Positions 9,434-19,633 of a stretch of DNA of 40,000 bases are shown piece after piece. Numbering within the stretch: the first letter of the stretch is position 1; each line of letters begins with the position of its first letter. The DNA comes from Mesostigma viride (lineage: Eukaryota; Streptophyta; Mesostigmatophyceae; Mesostigmatales; Mesostigmataceae), in NCBI GenBank assembly GCA_009746045.1, contig RPFO01001021.1, positions 120,001-160,000 on the forward strand, read 5' to 3'. The notes under the pieces are model-generated. The model saw only the letters and a list, made by a program, of their open reading frames with translations, did not search any database and had not been told where the DNA came from. The position numbers and the translations under genes were made by a program.

Positions 9434-10180
9434 CTAGACAATCTTGGATATATTCTGCAGGAGGGAGAGAGAGCAGACCCATTGATCTGGCTGCCTGTGC
9501 AGCTGCAACATGATGCCACAGAACTGGATGGGGGTTGTGCTCAATTCCACCTGTTTGCCAATCTCATATGATTCCTGGACCTGCTGAATAAAGGTTTCCA
9601 CCTCAGCTCTAGGCCCACAAATGAGTTGGTCATCTCCATGCCACACAAAGAACAGCAGTCCAGAGGGGGTGGGTACAACAAAAAAGCATGGGTCCAGGTC
9701 ATCATACGTGGCCTTGAGCTTTTTGAATACTTCCTCTGCTGAGTCTCTGAAAATTTTTGGGGCACTGACAAGCCCTTCCACCCCAATGTTGATGATAAGG
9801 TGGGGCTCATCAATATAAGGTTTCCACACAGCTGGGGTGTCTACCACGTACACCTTCCCTTTCCACACAGATTCAGCCTTTTCTGGGTCCCCCCTGAGGA
9901 AGGCCCTTTTAATATCAGTGGCTTTGCAGACATAGTCTTGGCCTGCATTGAGGTTGTGGAGGAATAGGGAGAGCATGATCCTGAGTGAGGTTTGTTGCAG
10001 CCCAGGTGTGTATGTTTCCCCTTTTGGCAGTGTGGAGTCCCCTTTAATTCTGTGACACATGGTCTGGCATGGAAGATTGGGGAGCCCACTTTTTGTGGTT
10101 TTTGTTTGAGAACAAATTTTAATCTGAGCTTTTTGGCTCCCTCTGGCACGTCCCATGAAGGGGTGACAGGCGGTTTGTAT
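9434..10180 (-). pseudogene. Copia E reverse transcriptase
   Basis: The minus strand has YTPGLQQTSLRIMLSLFL, then ATDIKRAFLRGD, corresponding to the Copia DVKTAFLHG motif with the first catalytic Asp. A segment with EGLVSAPKIF follows. The active site lies in FFVWHGDDQLICGP, which aligns with the YVDDM box, so the aromatic residue before DD is replaced by HG. The extreme N-terminal RT segment is in the preceding frame (KLRLKFVLKQKP), so a frameshift divides it. Copia H has the same YTPG and KRAFL motifs. Confidence 0.85.
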
Positions 10181-10869
10181 TGAGGGTTTTTGGGGTTGGG
10201 CAGGACCCATTCCTGCCTGGCTTGGTGGACAATGGCCATCAGCCACTTGGTAAACCCTTTTTGTGTTTTGCATTCTTGTATGACGTGGGAGATTTGGTGG
10301 GGTGAGTGCATGGCTATGTCCCACTTACCCAGCCCAAAGGCTGAGGGATGGAGGAACTGGCTGTGCACTAACTTGTCCAGATCAGGGATCTCCCCTGGTG
10401 CATACTGAGTGTTGACTGCCTTGATGACAGCATCCATACCAGGGACAATACTGGAGAGAGGGATTTTAAAGTGGTCCAGAGGAACTGCACCCACCCCTGT
10501 GACACTGAGCTCATTAGCTGAGATAAGCACCCCAGGATAGGATACAAAAGGTTCCCCCAACAAGGTGTTACCAGAGTACCCCTCCACCACCTGGAAGGGT
10601 GTCTGAATACCAAGTATAGGGAGCATCACTTGTCCCACTACATCCAGTGAGCTTTGGCCTGAGAAATCCTGCACCCGTGCCCAAAATGAAGGTGCAATCT
10701 CAAGACCAGGGATGGCTTGTGCACTGATCACACTGACCTGTGCCTGAGTGTCTATTGCCAGGGTCCAGGGGTCCTGACTAGTGCACACAGCTGAGACTTT
10801 TGCCAACCCTGCGGCCACAGCAGCTTGTTGCTTATGTGACCTGTGTAATGCTTGCAAGGCGACTGCCAA
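10181..10869 (-). CDS. Copia E retropepsin-like domain (DTQ triplet) and linker to RT
   Basis: The frame starts at 10869, overlapping the end of the integrase frame by 38 nt. Near residue 38 it reads WTLAIDTQAQVSVIS (DTQ codons at 10744-10752). VQDFSGQSS, GQVMLPILG and FQVVEGYSGNTLLGEPFV follow. This is the retropepsin layout: the D[ST]G-A-x-x-S-V-I loop, the flap region, and the hydrophobic-G psi loop (LLGxxF). The residue expected to be Gly is Gln. A conserved linker (MHSPHQISHVIQ) leads to the start of RT. The domain lies after integrase, not before it. Whether DTQ supports proteolysis is unknown. Confidence 0.72.
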
Positions 10870-12400
10870 TCTTGACCTCAGAGCGGGAGGTTGGCAGACA
10901 ATTTGTGCCTTGGGGCTGAGCTAATGCTTCCAACCCAGCTACCTCGTGCCTGGTTAAGCAATCCCCAGGTTGTGAAGTGGGCCTGGCTTCACTGAGGGTG
11001 GAAGGGTTCACAGAGGGTGCTGTGGTGCTGTCAACAGCAGTAATTGGTGGCTCAGAGCTACTGCTGGGCATGCTGGAGTTGCCAGATAGAAGTAGTGAGT
11101 CCATGCTTAAAGACTCTTCCCCAGGCACGTCTGCCATGGGAGAATAATACTTCTTAATTCTATGACAGCTCACCCTGTGACGCTTCCCATTGATATTGTG
11201 CTTGACCTCCACGGTCTTGCTGTTTTTGGTAAATCCACGGATGGTAACTGGACCTAGCCAAGTTCCAACCTTACCAAAGCTGTTTTCCTTGTAATAGAGA
11301 ACTTGATCACCTTTTTGGAATACTGGCCTGGAATGGGTTTTATCTTTTTCTGCCAGTTTTGCTGAGGTTTGTGCACGTGCAGTGTTGTACAGTGCTATCA
11401 CCTCTGGGGGATATACACCTGCCTGCAGGCCTGCTGGGATTACTTCACCCCACGTGGCATGCAAGACAGGTCTCATGTTTAGGGTTGTGCACATTTCATG
11501 ACACCAGAGTGCCCTGTCACAATAGACCCCTGAAGTAGCATCCTTGGAAGGATTTTTGGCTAGTAGGGTTTTGACAGATCTGATGGTTCTTTCAATGACC
11601 CCCTGACCCTCATGATCTTCCAGCCCAGCAATCTCTATTGCTTCACACCCTTCCAGGTCAGTCAGACAAGAAAATTGTTGATCAAGCAAAATTCTGTCAA
11701 CTGGGTAGAATCTGGGTAAAGCAATCATGAGTGCAACACGTAGCTGCCCTGCAGACATGCCAGGTAGGGGTTCCATTACTGTGAACCTGGACCATGAGTC
11801 TTTTAGGATCAGGTAGGGTTGGACATCTTTGTTGATGTGCATCACATCCCCCACTATCATGCCCCTATTGGTGGAAGGAGTTGCAGTATGCCATTTTTGA
11901 GGTTTGGGGCTATTGAACTGACATTCTTGACAGTGTTGTCTAGCCAGTTTTACTGCATTCCTGAGTTGTTTTCCCATGCTACTACCCCCCAGCCGTCTGG
12001 CCAGTTCCTCAGCCACTGTTTCATGACCCATGGCTAGGTGCAGCTGATGAGCAAGCTCCTTGATATCTATGGAGTTGTCAACAGTAGGGGTTAGTGCTTT
12101 TATGTAAGGTTCCAGAACAGGGTGTTGGGAGGACAGTAAGGTTGCTGCCTCAAAATCAATTATGCCCTGGTTGCCATCCCCAATGGTAATGAGATCATCA
12201 TCCTCAGAGTACATAAGGTGAGTGAACTCACATTGATTTGGGTAGCGAGGCCTGTTGCAACGGCTGCCTGGAGGCCCCAGGGGATGACGTGCGTGCCAGC
12301 AGCCCGGGCAGAGATCCACCCCGTTGGCCAGGGAGTCGTTGTTGGGGCAGTTGTGCCGTGCCCTCGTTGGAAGCACCTCAGGCACCTTATGGACCAGGGT
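10832..12400 (-). CDS. Copia E integrase
   Basis: This is a long open minus-strand frame (open from 12589). The N-terminal part has a Cys/His cluster (LCPGCWHARH...CNRPRYPNQCEFTH). Next is an HHCC zinc-binding domain (LHLAMGHE and QHCQEC). The catalytic core has the first Asp at GDVMHINKD, the second at RILLDQQFS, and the Glu at EGQGVIERTIRSVK. The C-terminal region has DQVLYYKE and TWLGPVTIRGF, then a Ser/Thr-rich tail. No D[ST]G protease motif appears between gag and this domain. The frame ends at 10832 inside the next ORF. Confidence 0.88.
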   Translation of the reverse strand, partial: TLVHKVPEVLPTRARHNCPNNDSLANGVDLCPGCWHARHPLGPPGSRCNRPRYPNQCEFTHLMYSEDDDLITIGDGNQGIIDFEAATLLSSQHPVLEPYIKALTPTVDNSIDIKELAHQLHLAMGHETVAEELARRLGGSSMGKQLRNAVKLARQHCQECQFNSPKPQKWHTATPSTNRGMIVGDVMHINKDVQPYLILKDSWSRFTVMEPLPGMSAGQLRVALMIALPRFYPVDRILLDQQFSCLTDLEGCEAIEIAGLEDHEGQGVIERTIRSVKTLLAKNPSKDATSGVYCDRALWCHEMCTTLNMRPVLHATWGEVIPAGLQAGVYPPEVIALYNTARAQTSAKLAEKDKTHSRPVFQKGDQVLYYKENSFGKVGTWLGPVTIRGFTKNSKTVEVKHNINGKRHRVSCHRIKKYYSPMADVPGEESLSMDSLLLSGNSSMPSSSSEPPITAVDSTTAPSVNPSTLSEARPTSQPGDCLTRHEVAGLEALAQPQGTNCLPTSRSEVKIGSRLASITQVT

Positions 12401-12411
12401 TGCCAGGCTGG

Positions 12412-12444
<33 letters not shown>

Positions 12445-13329
12445 CCCTGCTGGGACCGGTTCTGGCCCTGCTGGGACCTGTTGTTGTTGTTGTTTTGGCC
12501 CTGTTGGGACCTGTTGTTATTGTTGCCCTGCTGGGACCTGTTGTTGTTTTGTTGTTGTTGTTGTTGTTGGGGTTGCCATGCAGGGGCACACGGTGCCACG
12601 TGTTGCCACGCCCCTGAGAGCCACTGCCCCCTTGGTGGGAGGACTTGTGGGTCTTGGGTGCCCCCCCTGGCTGGCCTGCCCCTTGCGTTTGTGGCCTTGG
12701 ACACCCTGGACCTTGGGGTCCTGGGCCTGGTTGTTGCCAGTACCCAGGGGGTCCACTGCCTCCTCGATATAGAGCATGGCAGCTCTGAAGTTGTCCCAGA
12801 GGGACTTGAGGCCTGTAAGCAGGGTAGCCAGGACAGAAGGTTGCAAATTAGCTTTTGTTAGCCAGGTGTGGATGAGATACCTTGGTTGGAGCTTGAGAAG
12901 CTCAAGGTCTTTCTCAATCATTACCCTGTATGTTTTTGCATCCCCAGAGAGGTTATTCTTGTTCACCTTATATGCAGCAAGCCAGTTGAAACGTTCTACT
13001 GCTTCCATGTGGTTATTGGTAAGCACTAGCTGTTTCAGATCAGTGATAAAGGTAGGCCACTGTTCAATGGCTGCTTCAGGTGTCAGGGTACGTTCCTGAT
13101 AGGTTTGAATCAATGCTCTGATTGCAGGAGATGATTGATGGAATGTGGAGGAGGCCCTGAGAGCCTTAAACTGATGTCTAAGGTTAAGACCTTCCATCCC
13201 ATACTCCAAAGCAAAAACAAATTGCTTAGCTTGTTCAACAGTGTGACCCTCAGGCAAGCCAGCAATATTGATTTTGGATTCCTTTTTATGAGGGTTAAAC
13301 ACACCTGTGAGAGGGGGGTTGGCCCTCAA
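12401..13329 (-). pseudogene. Copia E gag capsid-like ORF with Asn/Gln tracts
   Basis: The frame from 13329 contains a helical gag-like region (NIAGLPEGHTVEQAKQFVFA, FKALRASSTFH, WPTFITDLKQL, RFNWLAAYKV, RYLIHTWLTKANLQPS), followed by a basic Gly/Lys/Gln tail. The tail runs through TTG/GTT trinucleotide repeats (about 12411-12571). These encode Asn or Gln runs in one frame and Thr runs in another. A frame change inside the repeats is needed to reach integrase. No CCHC zinc knuckle is evident, unlike in Copia H. Confidence 0.7.
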
Positions 13330-15016
13330 GAAGCGTCGGTTGCTTGTTGCAGGCGGGTGGGGTCCAGGTTGATGGTCCCCCGCTCATACCGCGACATCAG
13401 GGCGCGCAGGCCCTCGACAGTTTGCAGCTGGTTAGCTGTTAACTGCTGATCTTGCAACGAGGCCAGCTGGGCCTGGAGAATGGCGAGCTGTTCCAGGACA
13501 TCCCCGCTCCTTGGGGGGGCCTCAGCAGGCCTGTTGGGTGCCTGTGGCACCTCTGCACCTCCCCCCAGGGCCTCCTGGGGTCCTGGCCACCCCCCTGGTT
13601 TGGGAGGGGGCCCCAACCCACAGGGCGAACCTGGGGTGGTGGGGGAGGGGGAGGGGGGGTCATGGTGGCCCTGGGGGAGCCCGGGGGTGTCCGGGTAACC
13701 CCACTGGGTCCAGCCCCATCGGTGGAGGGGCGGGCAGGGGTGTCTGCCTCTGCTCTCCTCCTGGCCTCCTCCCGCATGAGACGCTTCATCTCCTTGCGTA
13801 CCTCATGCTCCCGGAGGGCTGCCTGAAAGGCAGCCTCATCCTCGGGTATGTCAGGGAGTGGTCTCCCATGATCATAGCAGGCCGGACTGGACAGTCCGCC
13901 TCTTTGCCCTTCCTCGCGCCCAGGGCCAGCAGTCCCTCCTTGTACTGCAGGGGTTGGGGGGAGAGGGTTTCTTGCTGGTGGTTTCCAGCGGGGGGGCTTC
14001 TTCAGCTACCACCCCATGTTTGGCCAAGATGGCCTCCGTGACCCTGGCTTGGGTGATGGAGGACATGGTTTTAAAGTGTGCTGACCGAGCAAGCTCGGCC
14101 AGGTCTTGACTGTCCGCATAGTCCATGGGATAGTCAGCATTTTTTAAGAGGTCACGTAACCGCTGGGTGGCCTCGCGGTACGCGTCCGCCATCGCCTGGT
14201 GGGTAGCCAGGCGACGGGCGGCTTCCTCTTCATATTCTTGCCGCTTAGCGGCGAGCCGAAAAGCCGCCTCTCGGCGGACCTCTCGGTCCCGCTGCCCGCT
14301 CGGCGTTCTTCATTTGCCACCAGCGCGGCCTGCTCGACCGCCAGGAGCGCTGGGGTAAGATTGATCTCAGTCTCCCCATCGGGGAGACTGGCAGTGTCGG
14401 ATACCTCATCGTCGGACATTGGTTGTCCGGCGATGGGTTCCACAGGTTTTCGCACCACCCGTGCGAGTTTAATACTCTCCATGTCCTTCTTCTTGCGAAG
14501 AAGGGACGCAGAGGGTCGCCCAAACGTTAGCTCAATGTGGTTATGTCCCTGGGCGAAAGGGACATTAAGGTTTGATGTGGCGGGACGAAAGGTAATCGTC
14601 CCGTCCGGTGCCACCGAGGCCGTCTGACGGGGCATACGCTCCCGAAGAGATGGCAACGTGGGGCCGGACTGTGGAGCCTCAGTGGGGTTTACCACCGAGG
14701 TCTCCGCAGCCATGGCCGCGCCAGCCGTGGTTGCGGCTGGGGCGGCCGCCGGAGTCGAGGGTAAGCCGGTCTCCCCGGGGGGAGCCGTCTCGGCCTCCGG
14801 CCTCGCAGGGGAGGGGGGTAGGTCGGTCGGCTTTGCAGCCGCCGTCCCCTCGTCCTGGCAACCATTGTGAGTCTTTTTGTTCTTTTTCTTTTTCTTGGAA
14901 ATGGCCGCATCGCCAGCCGGCTTCTTGTTGTTGTCTCTGGGCATCCGCCGATCCTGCCCATCATCATCCTCGTTGTAGGTAAGCTTCTTAGCGACATTCT
15001 TGTTCGTGATAGCCAT
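13330..15016 (-). pseudogene. Copia E N-terminal gag/leader ORF, frameshifted
   Basis: An ATG at 15016 lies 19 nt inside the right LTR. It opens a Lys-rich N-terminus (KKKKKNKK) and an Ala/Pro-rich low-complexity region. A segment with NLNVPFAQGHNHIELTFGR follows, then an acidic stretch (MSDDEVSDTASLPDGE). A frame change near 14290 leads to a coiled-coil-like Arg/Ala/Glu segment and the MADAYREATQRLRDLLKNAD helix. Two more frames (13789 and 13616) carry a Pro-rich stretch and a leucine/glutamine helix (LEQLAILQAQLASLQDQQL). The protein is not recognised. It appears to be an extended N-terminal gag portion. Confidence 0.5.
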
Positions 15017-15035
15017 GGTAGCAAATAAAATTCAA

Positions 15036-15504
15036 GTTAGAATGCGGTGGGATATATTGCTTGAGAACACTGAAGCTGAGCAATGAATTGCTTGGTTCAT
15101 TAGAAAATAGGTTTACCCTTTATCAACGTTCCTCTCACCGGCTGCGCCGCCAGTGACCGTTGGGTGCAGACCGTTGGCCCGAGGCCGCACGATGACAGGT
15201 AGCAGTCTAGTCACTGCATCGTGCGATCACAGATCAATGCACGCTGCAGTACGGTCCCTATCTAGGATACTCTAGTACCGTCCAATGACAGGACACTACG
15301 TATACTGGGTACTGACATCTGTCACGTACCTCAGTACCCAAAGTACCTATCTAGGGAAACGTATGCGACTCGACTAGCATTCCTATCTGCATAGCCCACG
15401 TGGTATTTATATTCACATACCAACGTAGGTTTACAAGGCTTATTCATACGTTGTATTCACAATGCCTTTGAGACTTAGTCTACAGCAAAGCATGGAGACT
15501 AACT
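15036..15504 (-). repeat. Copia E 5' LTR (right copy)
   Basis: This is the 469-bp counterpart of 7867-8340, with the same AGTTAG...CTAACT ends. The minus-strand coding begins 19 nt inside it. A clear tRNA-type PBS is not seen next to it. Confidence 0.88.
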
Positions 15505-15509
15505 CCAGA

Positions 15510-16120
15510 TGGTACGAATTAGGGATTTGTCGGGCGCAGAAGTACGTGCCCGCTTCCTTCAGGGCCTCAGTAGACCCTTATTGCGTGAAGTGAAGCGCCA
15601 GTTCTCTGCCTACCGTTTTACTGACCTGCCCCTCAAGCATGTGCGCCAGCATCTCTTACGAGTAGCAGATTTCTTCACCACGCCTTCTCTTCCTACCCGT
15701 TCCCGTATTAATAATATTAGTCTTACCCCTGAGGAGGAGAACTCCTATGTAGAAGAATTAGATATTTGTGTTACTGACCTTTCAGCTCTGGATGTCTCTC
15801 ACATCACATGCTATCATTGTAAGGAAGTAGGTCATCTTAAACGTGAGTGCCCCAAGTTCCTTTCGGGTGCTCCCCCTCATCCCGACGCTCGCCCTCCTCG
15901 TACCCCTCAGCGTGCTCCTATTCGTCCCACTTCAGGACGCATTCCCTCAGCTACCCCTAGTAGGCTGAATGCTGTGCAGACAGGACCCCCAGGGTTCCCC
16001 TATGATAATCAGGCTCCCGCACCCTCTTCGATCCCTCGTGACCCTCCAGCAGTGGCTTTTTCGCCAGGGTCTTCTTCGGGGTTAGTTCCTATGGATTTGG
16101 GGGGGGAGGGGGAACAGTAG
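15510..16120 (+). CDS. Gypsy B gag, C-terminal part with zinc knuckle
   Basis: This continues the interrupted gag. Capsid helices include VRARFLQGLSRPLLREVKRQ and DLPLKHVRQHLLRVADFF. A CCHC zinc knuckle follows at about 15809-15850 (CYHCKEVGHLKREC), then a Pro/Arg-rich tail. The tail ends MDLGGEGEQ with TAG at 16118-16120. The knuckle binds nucleic acid during RNA packaging in known relatives. The stop lies just after a run of eight G (16099-16106). The pol frame is open in the -1 register across that run, so pol is probably reached by -1 slippage there. Confidence 0.88.
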
Positions 16121-18850
16121 GCCTGTCAGCCGGGGGTAACCTGGACAGGTCCTTAGATAGTACCCCAGATAATAATTTTTGCCTGCCTGTTTTTATAACC
16201 TCTGTAGGAGCTGAATCATCCCTACCACTACGTGTGCGTCCTCTCATGTTCTTGAATGGTGGTTTAACCGTTCCTCATACTGTTGTAGACCCCTTCTTGC
16301 ATGCTGATGAACTCTTGAATGTCTCTGTGTTAGTGGATAGCGGTGCGGCTAGCTCCTTTGTGAGCGAGGCCCTAGTTAGGCGTTTAGGACTAGTCCCTAT
16401 CCCTCACACAAAAACGGTCACTGTCCATTATGCTGACGGTCGCACCAGTCATTCCCCGGGTACGGTGTCCCTTCCCCTGGTCATACAAGGACGTACGGTC
16501 AACCTGACGGCCACTATAGGCCCTATCACTACAGCTGATGTATTACTAGGATTAGATTGGCACCAGGATAATAAGATTACTATTAATTATGATACTATGG
16601 TCATTTGGTTTCCAGATAGCTCTTACTGGGTACCGGAACGTCATTATAGATTAGAAAATTTATCCTTGGTAGATATTACTCCTCCTACACCTGTTGATCC
16701 TCCTGTGAGACCTATACCTGAAGTATTAATGTCCAATGACGAATTGCGATCTGAACTAAAGGAATATGGATACCTATTATGTATGTTCCTTCAGTTAGAA
16801 GTACAAGAGATACCTATCACTAATAATAGTGTGGATATAGATGTAAACACAGTGGATACAATAGGAGTGGGATTTACTGAAAATGAAATAGTAAGATACA
16901 TGGCTGTGATAGATTCCTCAAAAGTATTTGAAGAAAAGACTCCTTCTTATCCTCCTCCTCGTTCTGTTTTACACCGTGTAGTTATCAAGGACGGTGCAGT
17001 TCCTACGCACTCTCCGATGTATAGAATGGGCCCTACCGAATTAAAGGAACTAAAACAGATTTTAGTGTCACTATTAGAAGCAGGATTGATAGAGCCTAGT
17101 AACTCCCCCTACTCCGCTGGTGTCCTGTTAGTTCCTAAGCCAAATGGCAAGTTTCGCCTAGTTACTGATTATAGGAAGTTAAACGATATTACTGTGAAGT
17201 CTAAATACCCTCTACCTCGTATTGATGATATATTTAATAAGGTTAAAGGTTCTACCTGTTTCACAGTACTAGATTGTGCGGATGGTTTTTGGCAACTACG
17301 CATAGCTCCTGAGGATTGCCACAAAACCGCCTTTGCTACCCCTTTTGGGCATTACCAGTTTAGAGTAGCGGCTATGGGACTCTGTAACTCTCCTGCCTCT
17401 TTCCAAATGTTAATGAATGAAGTGCTTAGACCTGTTATGGGAAATTCTCACCTTCCTCAAGTGTCCTCTGATTTAAAGGATCCTTCCTTCTCCTCTGTTT
17501 CTTTATCTGAGCATGACCGTTCTTGTGCTCAAGCTTACTTAGATGATATCCTTATTTACTCTCCTGATTTTGAAACGCACCTACGTGATTTAAAGAAAGT
17601 ATTAGAAATAATGGCTGAAAATTCTTTGTGGGCGCGCCGTGCTAAAGTTCGTTCGGGTAGGAGTGTCCCATTTTTAGGGCACGTTCTGTCAGATGCCGGG
17701 GTCGCTACCGACCCGGATAAAACTAAGTCAATTCAGGAATGGCCTACCCCTACCGACGTTAAAGGTGTACGTAGTTTCCTAGGAATTGCTTCTTACTATA
17801 GGCGTTTTATCCCGCGTTTCGCAACTATAGCAGCCCCTATTAATCATTTATTAAAGAAGGATATCCCCTTTGTTTGGAGTAGTGAATGTCAGTCGGCTTT
17901 CCAGTGTCTAAAATCCCTACTCCTCTCCCCTCCCGTACTCATCCTACCGGATACTACTAAACCCTTTGTGGTAGCTACAGATGCTAGCAAGGTAGCTATA
18001 GGGGGCGTCCTTCTCCAGGATCAGGGTCAAGGCTTACAGCCAATCGAGTATATCTCTAGGACAATGCTTCCTGCGGAGCGTAACTATCCCGTACACCAGC
18101 CAGCAGGAACTATTAGCTGTGGTGTATTGTTGCCACGCGTGGCAGCACTTTCTTAAAGGTGCTCAATTTGATGTTTGTCTGAATGAACCCTGCGAGATTG
18201 ATCCTTATAGATTAGTTATCCAGACGGATCACCGTCCCCTTACCCATCTTCTCTCACAACCCAACCTTACCCCTCGTCAAGCGCGCTGGATGGAGTTTTT
18301 AGCACAGTTTTCCCCTTTTAAACTTCAGTATGTTAAGGGTGTAGATAACATAGTACCAGATGCACTCTCCCGTCGTGCAGATTACTCCTTTTTCGAGGAC
18401 CTTGATGTTCTCAATACTACTCTAGTTCCTACTACTATGGGTGTAACCCCTTATGGTGAACTACCTGATGATGAATCCTATGCCTACCTCTTTCATACAG
18501 CTGTTCGCATGCCTGATCTCCTTTCTCACGTAGGACTCTCTCTCCCGTGTGAGGCCCTTCCTGTGGCCTCGGTGGGGGGGGAGGGGAAAAATAAAATTTC
18601 TATACCGCTTAGCCATATAGCGACTAGGTCAGGAAAGTCTTATGAAAACATAGTCCCTCTAGGACCTCCCCTTCTCTTTGGCAAGGCGGTAGGAGATCTC
18701 TTTAAACCTGTTCTGGATACCTCTGTAGCGATGCCTACCTCTGATCTTGAACGCCTTATTAGTAGATTTACGGCCACTGAGCCGGAAGCATTAGCTGCCA
18801 TTGCTCAGCCCATCCCCAACAATGAGGCAAGCACCCTTGTAAATTTGTAG
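16099..18850 (+). pseudogene. Gypsy B pol: protease, reverse transcriptase, RNase H
   Basis: The protease has LVDSGAASSFVS (DSG at 16336-16344) and TTADVLLGLDW. RT has LIEPSNSPYSAGVLLVPK, FRLVTDYRKLNDITVKS, VLDCADGFWQLR, MGLCNSPASFQ, and YLDD at 17536-17547. An unusual loop of about 35 residues precedes YLDD. The connection has FLGHVLSDAGV and FLGIASYYRRFIP. RNase H has VATDASKVAIGGVLL, then the frame is lost at about 18097. A 4-base CCAG duplication there turns the expected HQQELLAVVY into another frame. Reading resumes one frame over (QTDHRPLTHLL, VPDALSRR) to a TAG at 18848. A further shift is needed to enter integrase. Confidence 0.9.
18572..18584 (+). promoter_or_regulatory. Candidate central polypurine tract
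   Basis: GTGGGGGGGGAGG is identical over 13 nt to the 3' polypurine tract at 25377-25389. It lies between RNase H and integrase, the general area where Ty1 and lentiviruses carry a central PPT. It codes for Val-Gly-Gly-Glu-Gly in pol. Confidence 0.45.
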
Positions 18851-19629
18851 GTGGGTTTTTATATGTGCAGATAGCAGATTCTCCCCCTCAATGGCGCCTG
18901 TATGTCCCTCCTATCTGTCGCTCCTCCTTGCTCTTTGAGTTGCATGACTTAGCTGCTCATCAGGGTGGTAAACGGGTACGGGACCTAGTAGCCCGCTCTT
19001 ACTACTGGCCTTCCCTTGTAAAGGATGTAGATGAGTATGTTAGAACCTGTCAATCTTGCCAGGAGATGAAACCCAACAATGTAGGACAGATAGCAGAGCC
19101 TAGGACCTTACCTGATCCCATCATGCCGTGGGACTCCATTATGATGGATTTTGTAGGACCTTTTAGGAAGAATGATAGAGGTAACGCCCAGATCCTTGTT
19201 TTCGTAGATCGTTTTACTCGTATGTGTCATCTCGTGCCGTGTCCCTTAGAACTCACCGCACGCGATTGCGCACGCCTATACCTTAATAACGTATATAGAT
19301 ATCATGGTTTGAGTAGGCAGTTTATTAGTGATAAAGATAAGTTATTTACTTCTGATTTTTGGCAGCAGTTCTTCGCTGCTATCGGTACCAAGGTCACCTT
19401 CGGTACTGCCTACCACTCCTCCTCTTCTCATTTAGTAGAACGTCTGAATAGGGTAGTGGAAGAAGCTCTGCGGCACTATGTGAATGGCTCTGGGAGTGAT
19501 TGGGAGGATTATCTATGTCTGGTAGAGTTTTCCCTTAACAATTGCCCTCAGGCTGCGCATGGTTATACGCCCTTCTTCCTAGATACTGGTAGACAACCTC
19601 TTACCCCTACCTCTCTCTTAGCCAGTCCT
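18842..19629 (+). CDS. Gypsy B integrase, N-terminal and core part
   Basis: The open frame begins FVGGFLYVQIADSPPQW. The zinc-binding domain has LHDLAAHQGGKRV and CQSCQEMK (HHCC). The core has MMDFVGPF (first Asp), FVDRFTRMCHLVPC, FISDKDKLF (second Asp) and LVERLNRVVEE (Glu). It ends at PLTPTSLLASPL, where a transposon has inserted at a TTAA. It is in a -1 relation to the RNase H frame. The IN core reads intact up to the insertion. Confidence 0.9.
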
Positions 19630-19633
19630 TTAA

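Larger units (their letters stand above)
7867..15504 (-). mobile_element. Copia E: minus-strand Copia-like retrotransposon with unusual domain order
   Basis: The LTRs are about 470 bp (left 7867-8340, right 15036-15504), with a 5-bp CCAGA duplication. Coding runs right to left: gag-like ORFs, integrase, retropepsin-like domain, RT, RNase H. The reading changes frame at many points, so this copy is defective. The order IN before PR departs from the gag-PR-IN-RT order known for Ty1/Copia. Confidence 0.9.

Noticed and set aside
12218-12861. Plus-strand Cys/Val-rich ORFs over the trinucleotide repeats
   Set aside because: They are antisense products of the GTT/TTG repeat inside Copia E gag. The minus strand has the retroelement motifs.
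14144-15024. Overlapping ORFs on both strands in the G/C-rich Copia E gag region
   Set aside because: Only the frame starting at 15016 has the position and composition of a gag N-terminus. The others are composition-driven shadows.
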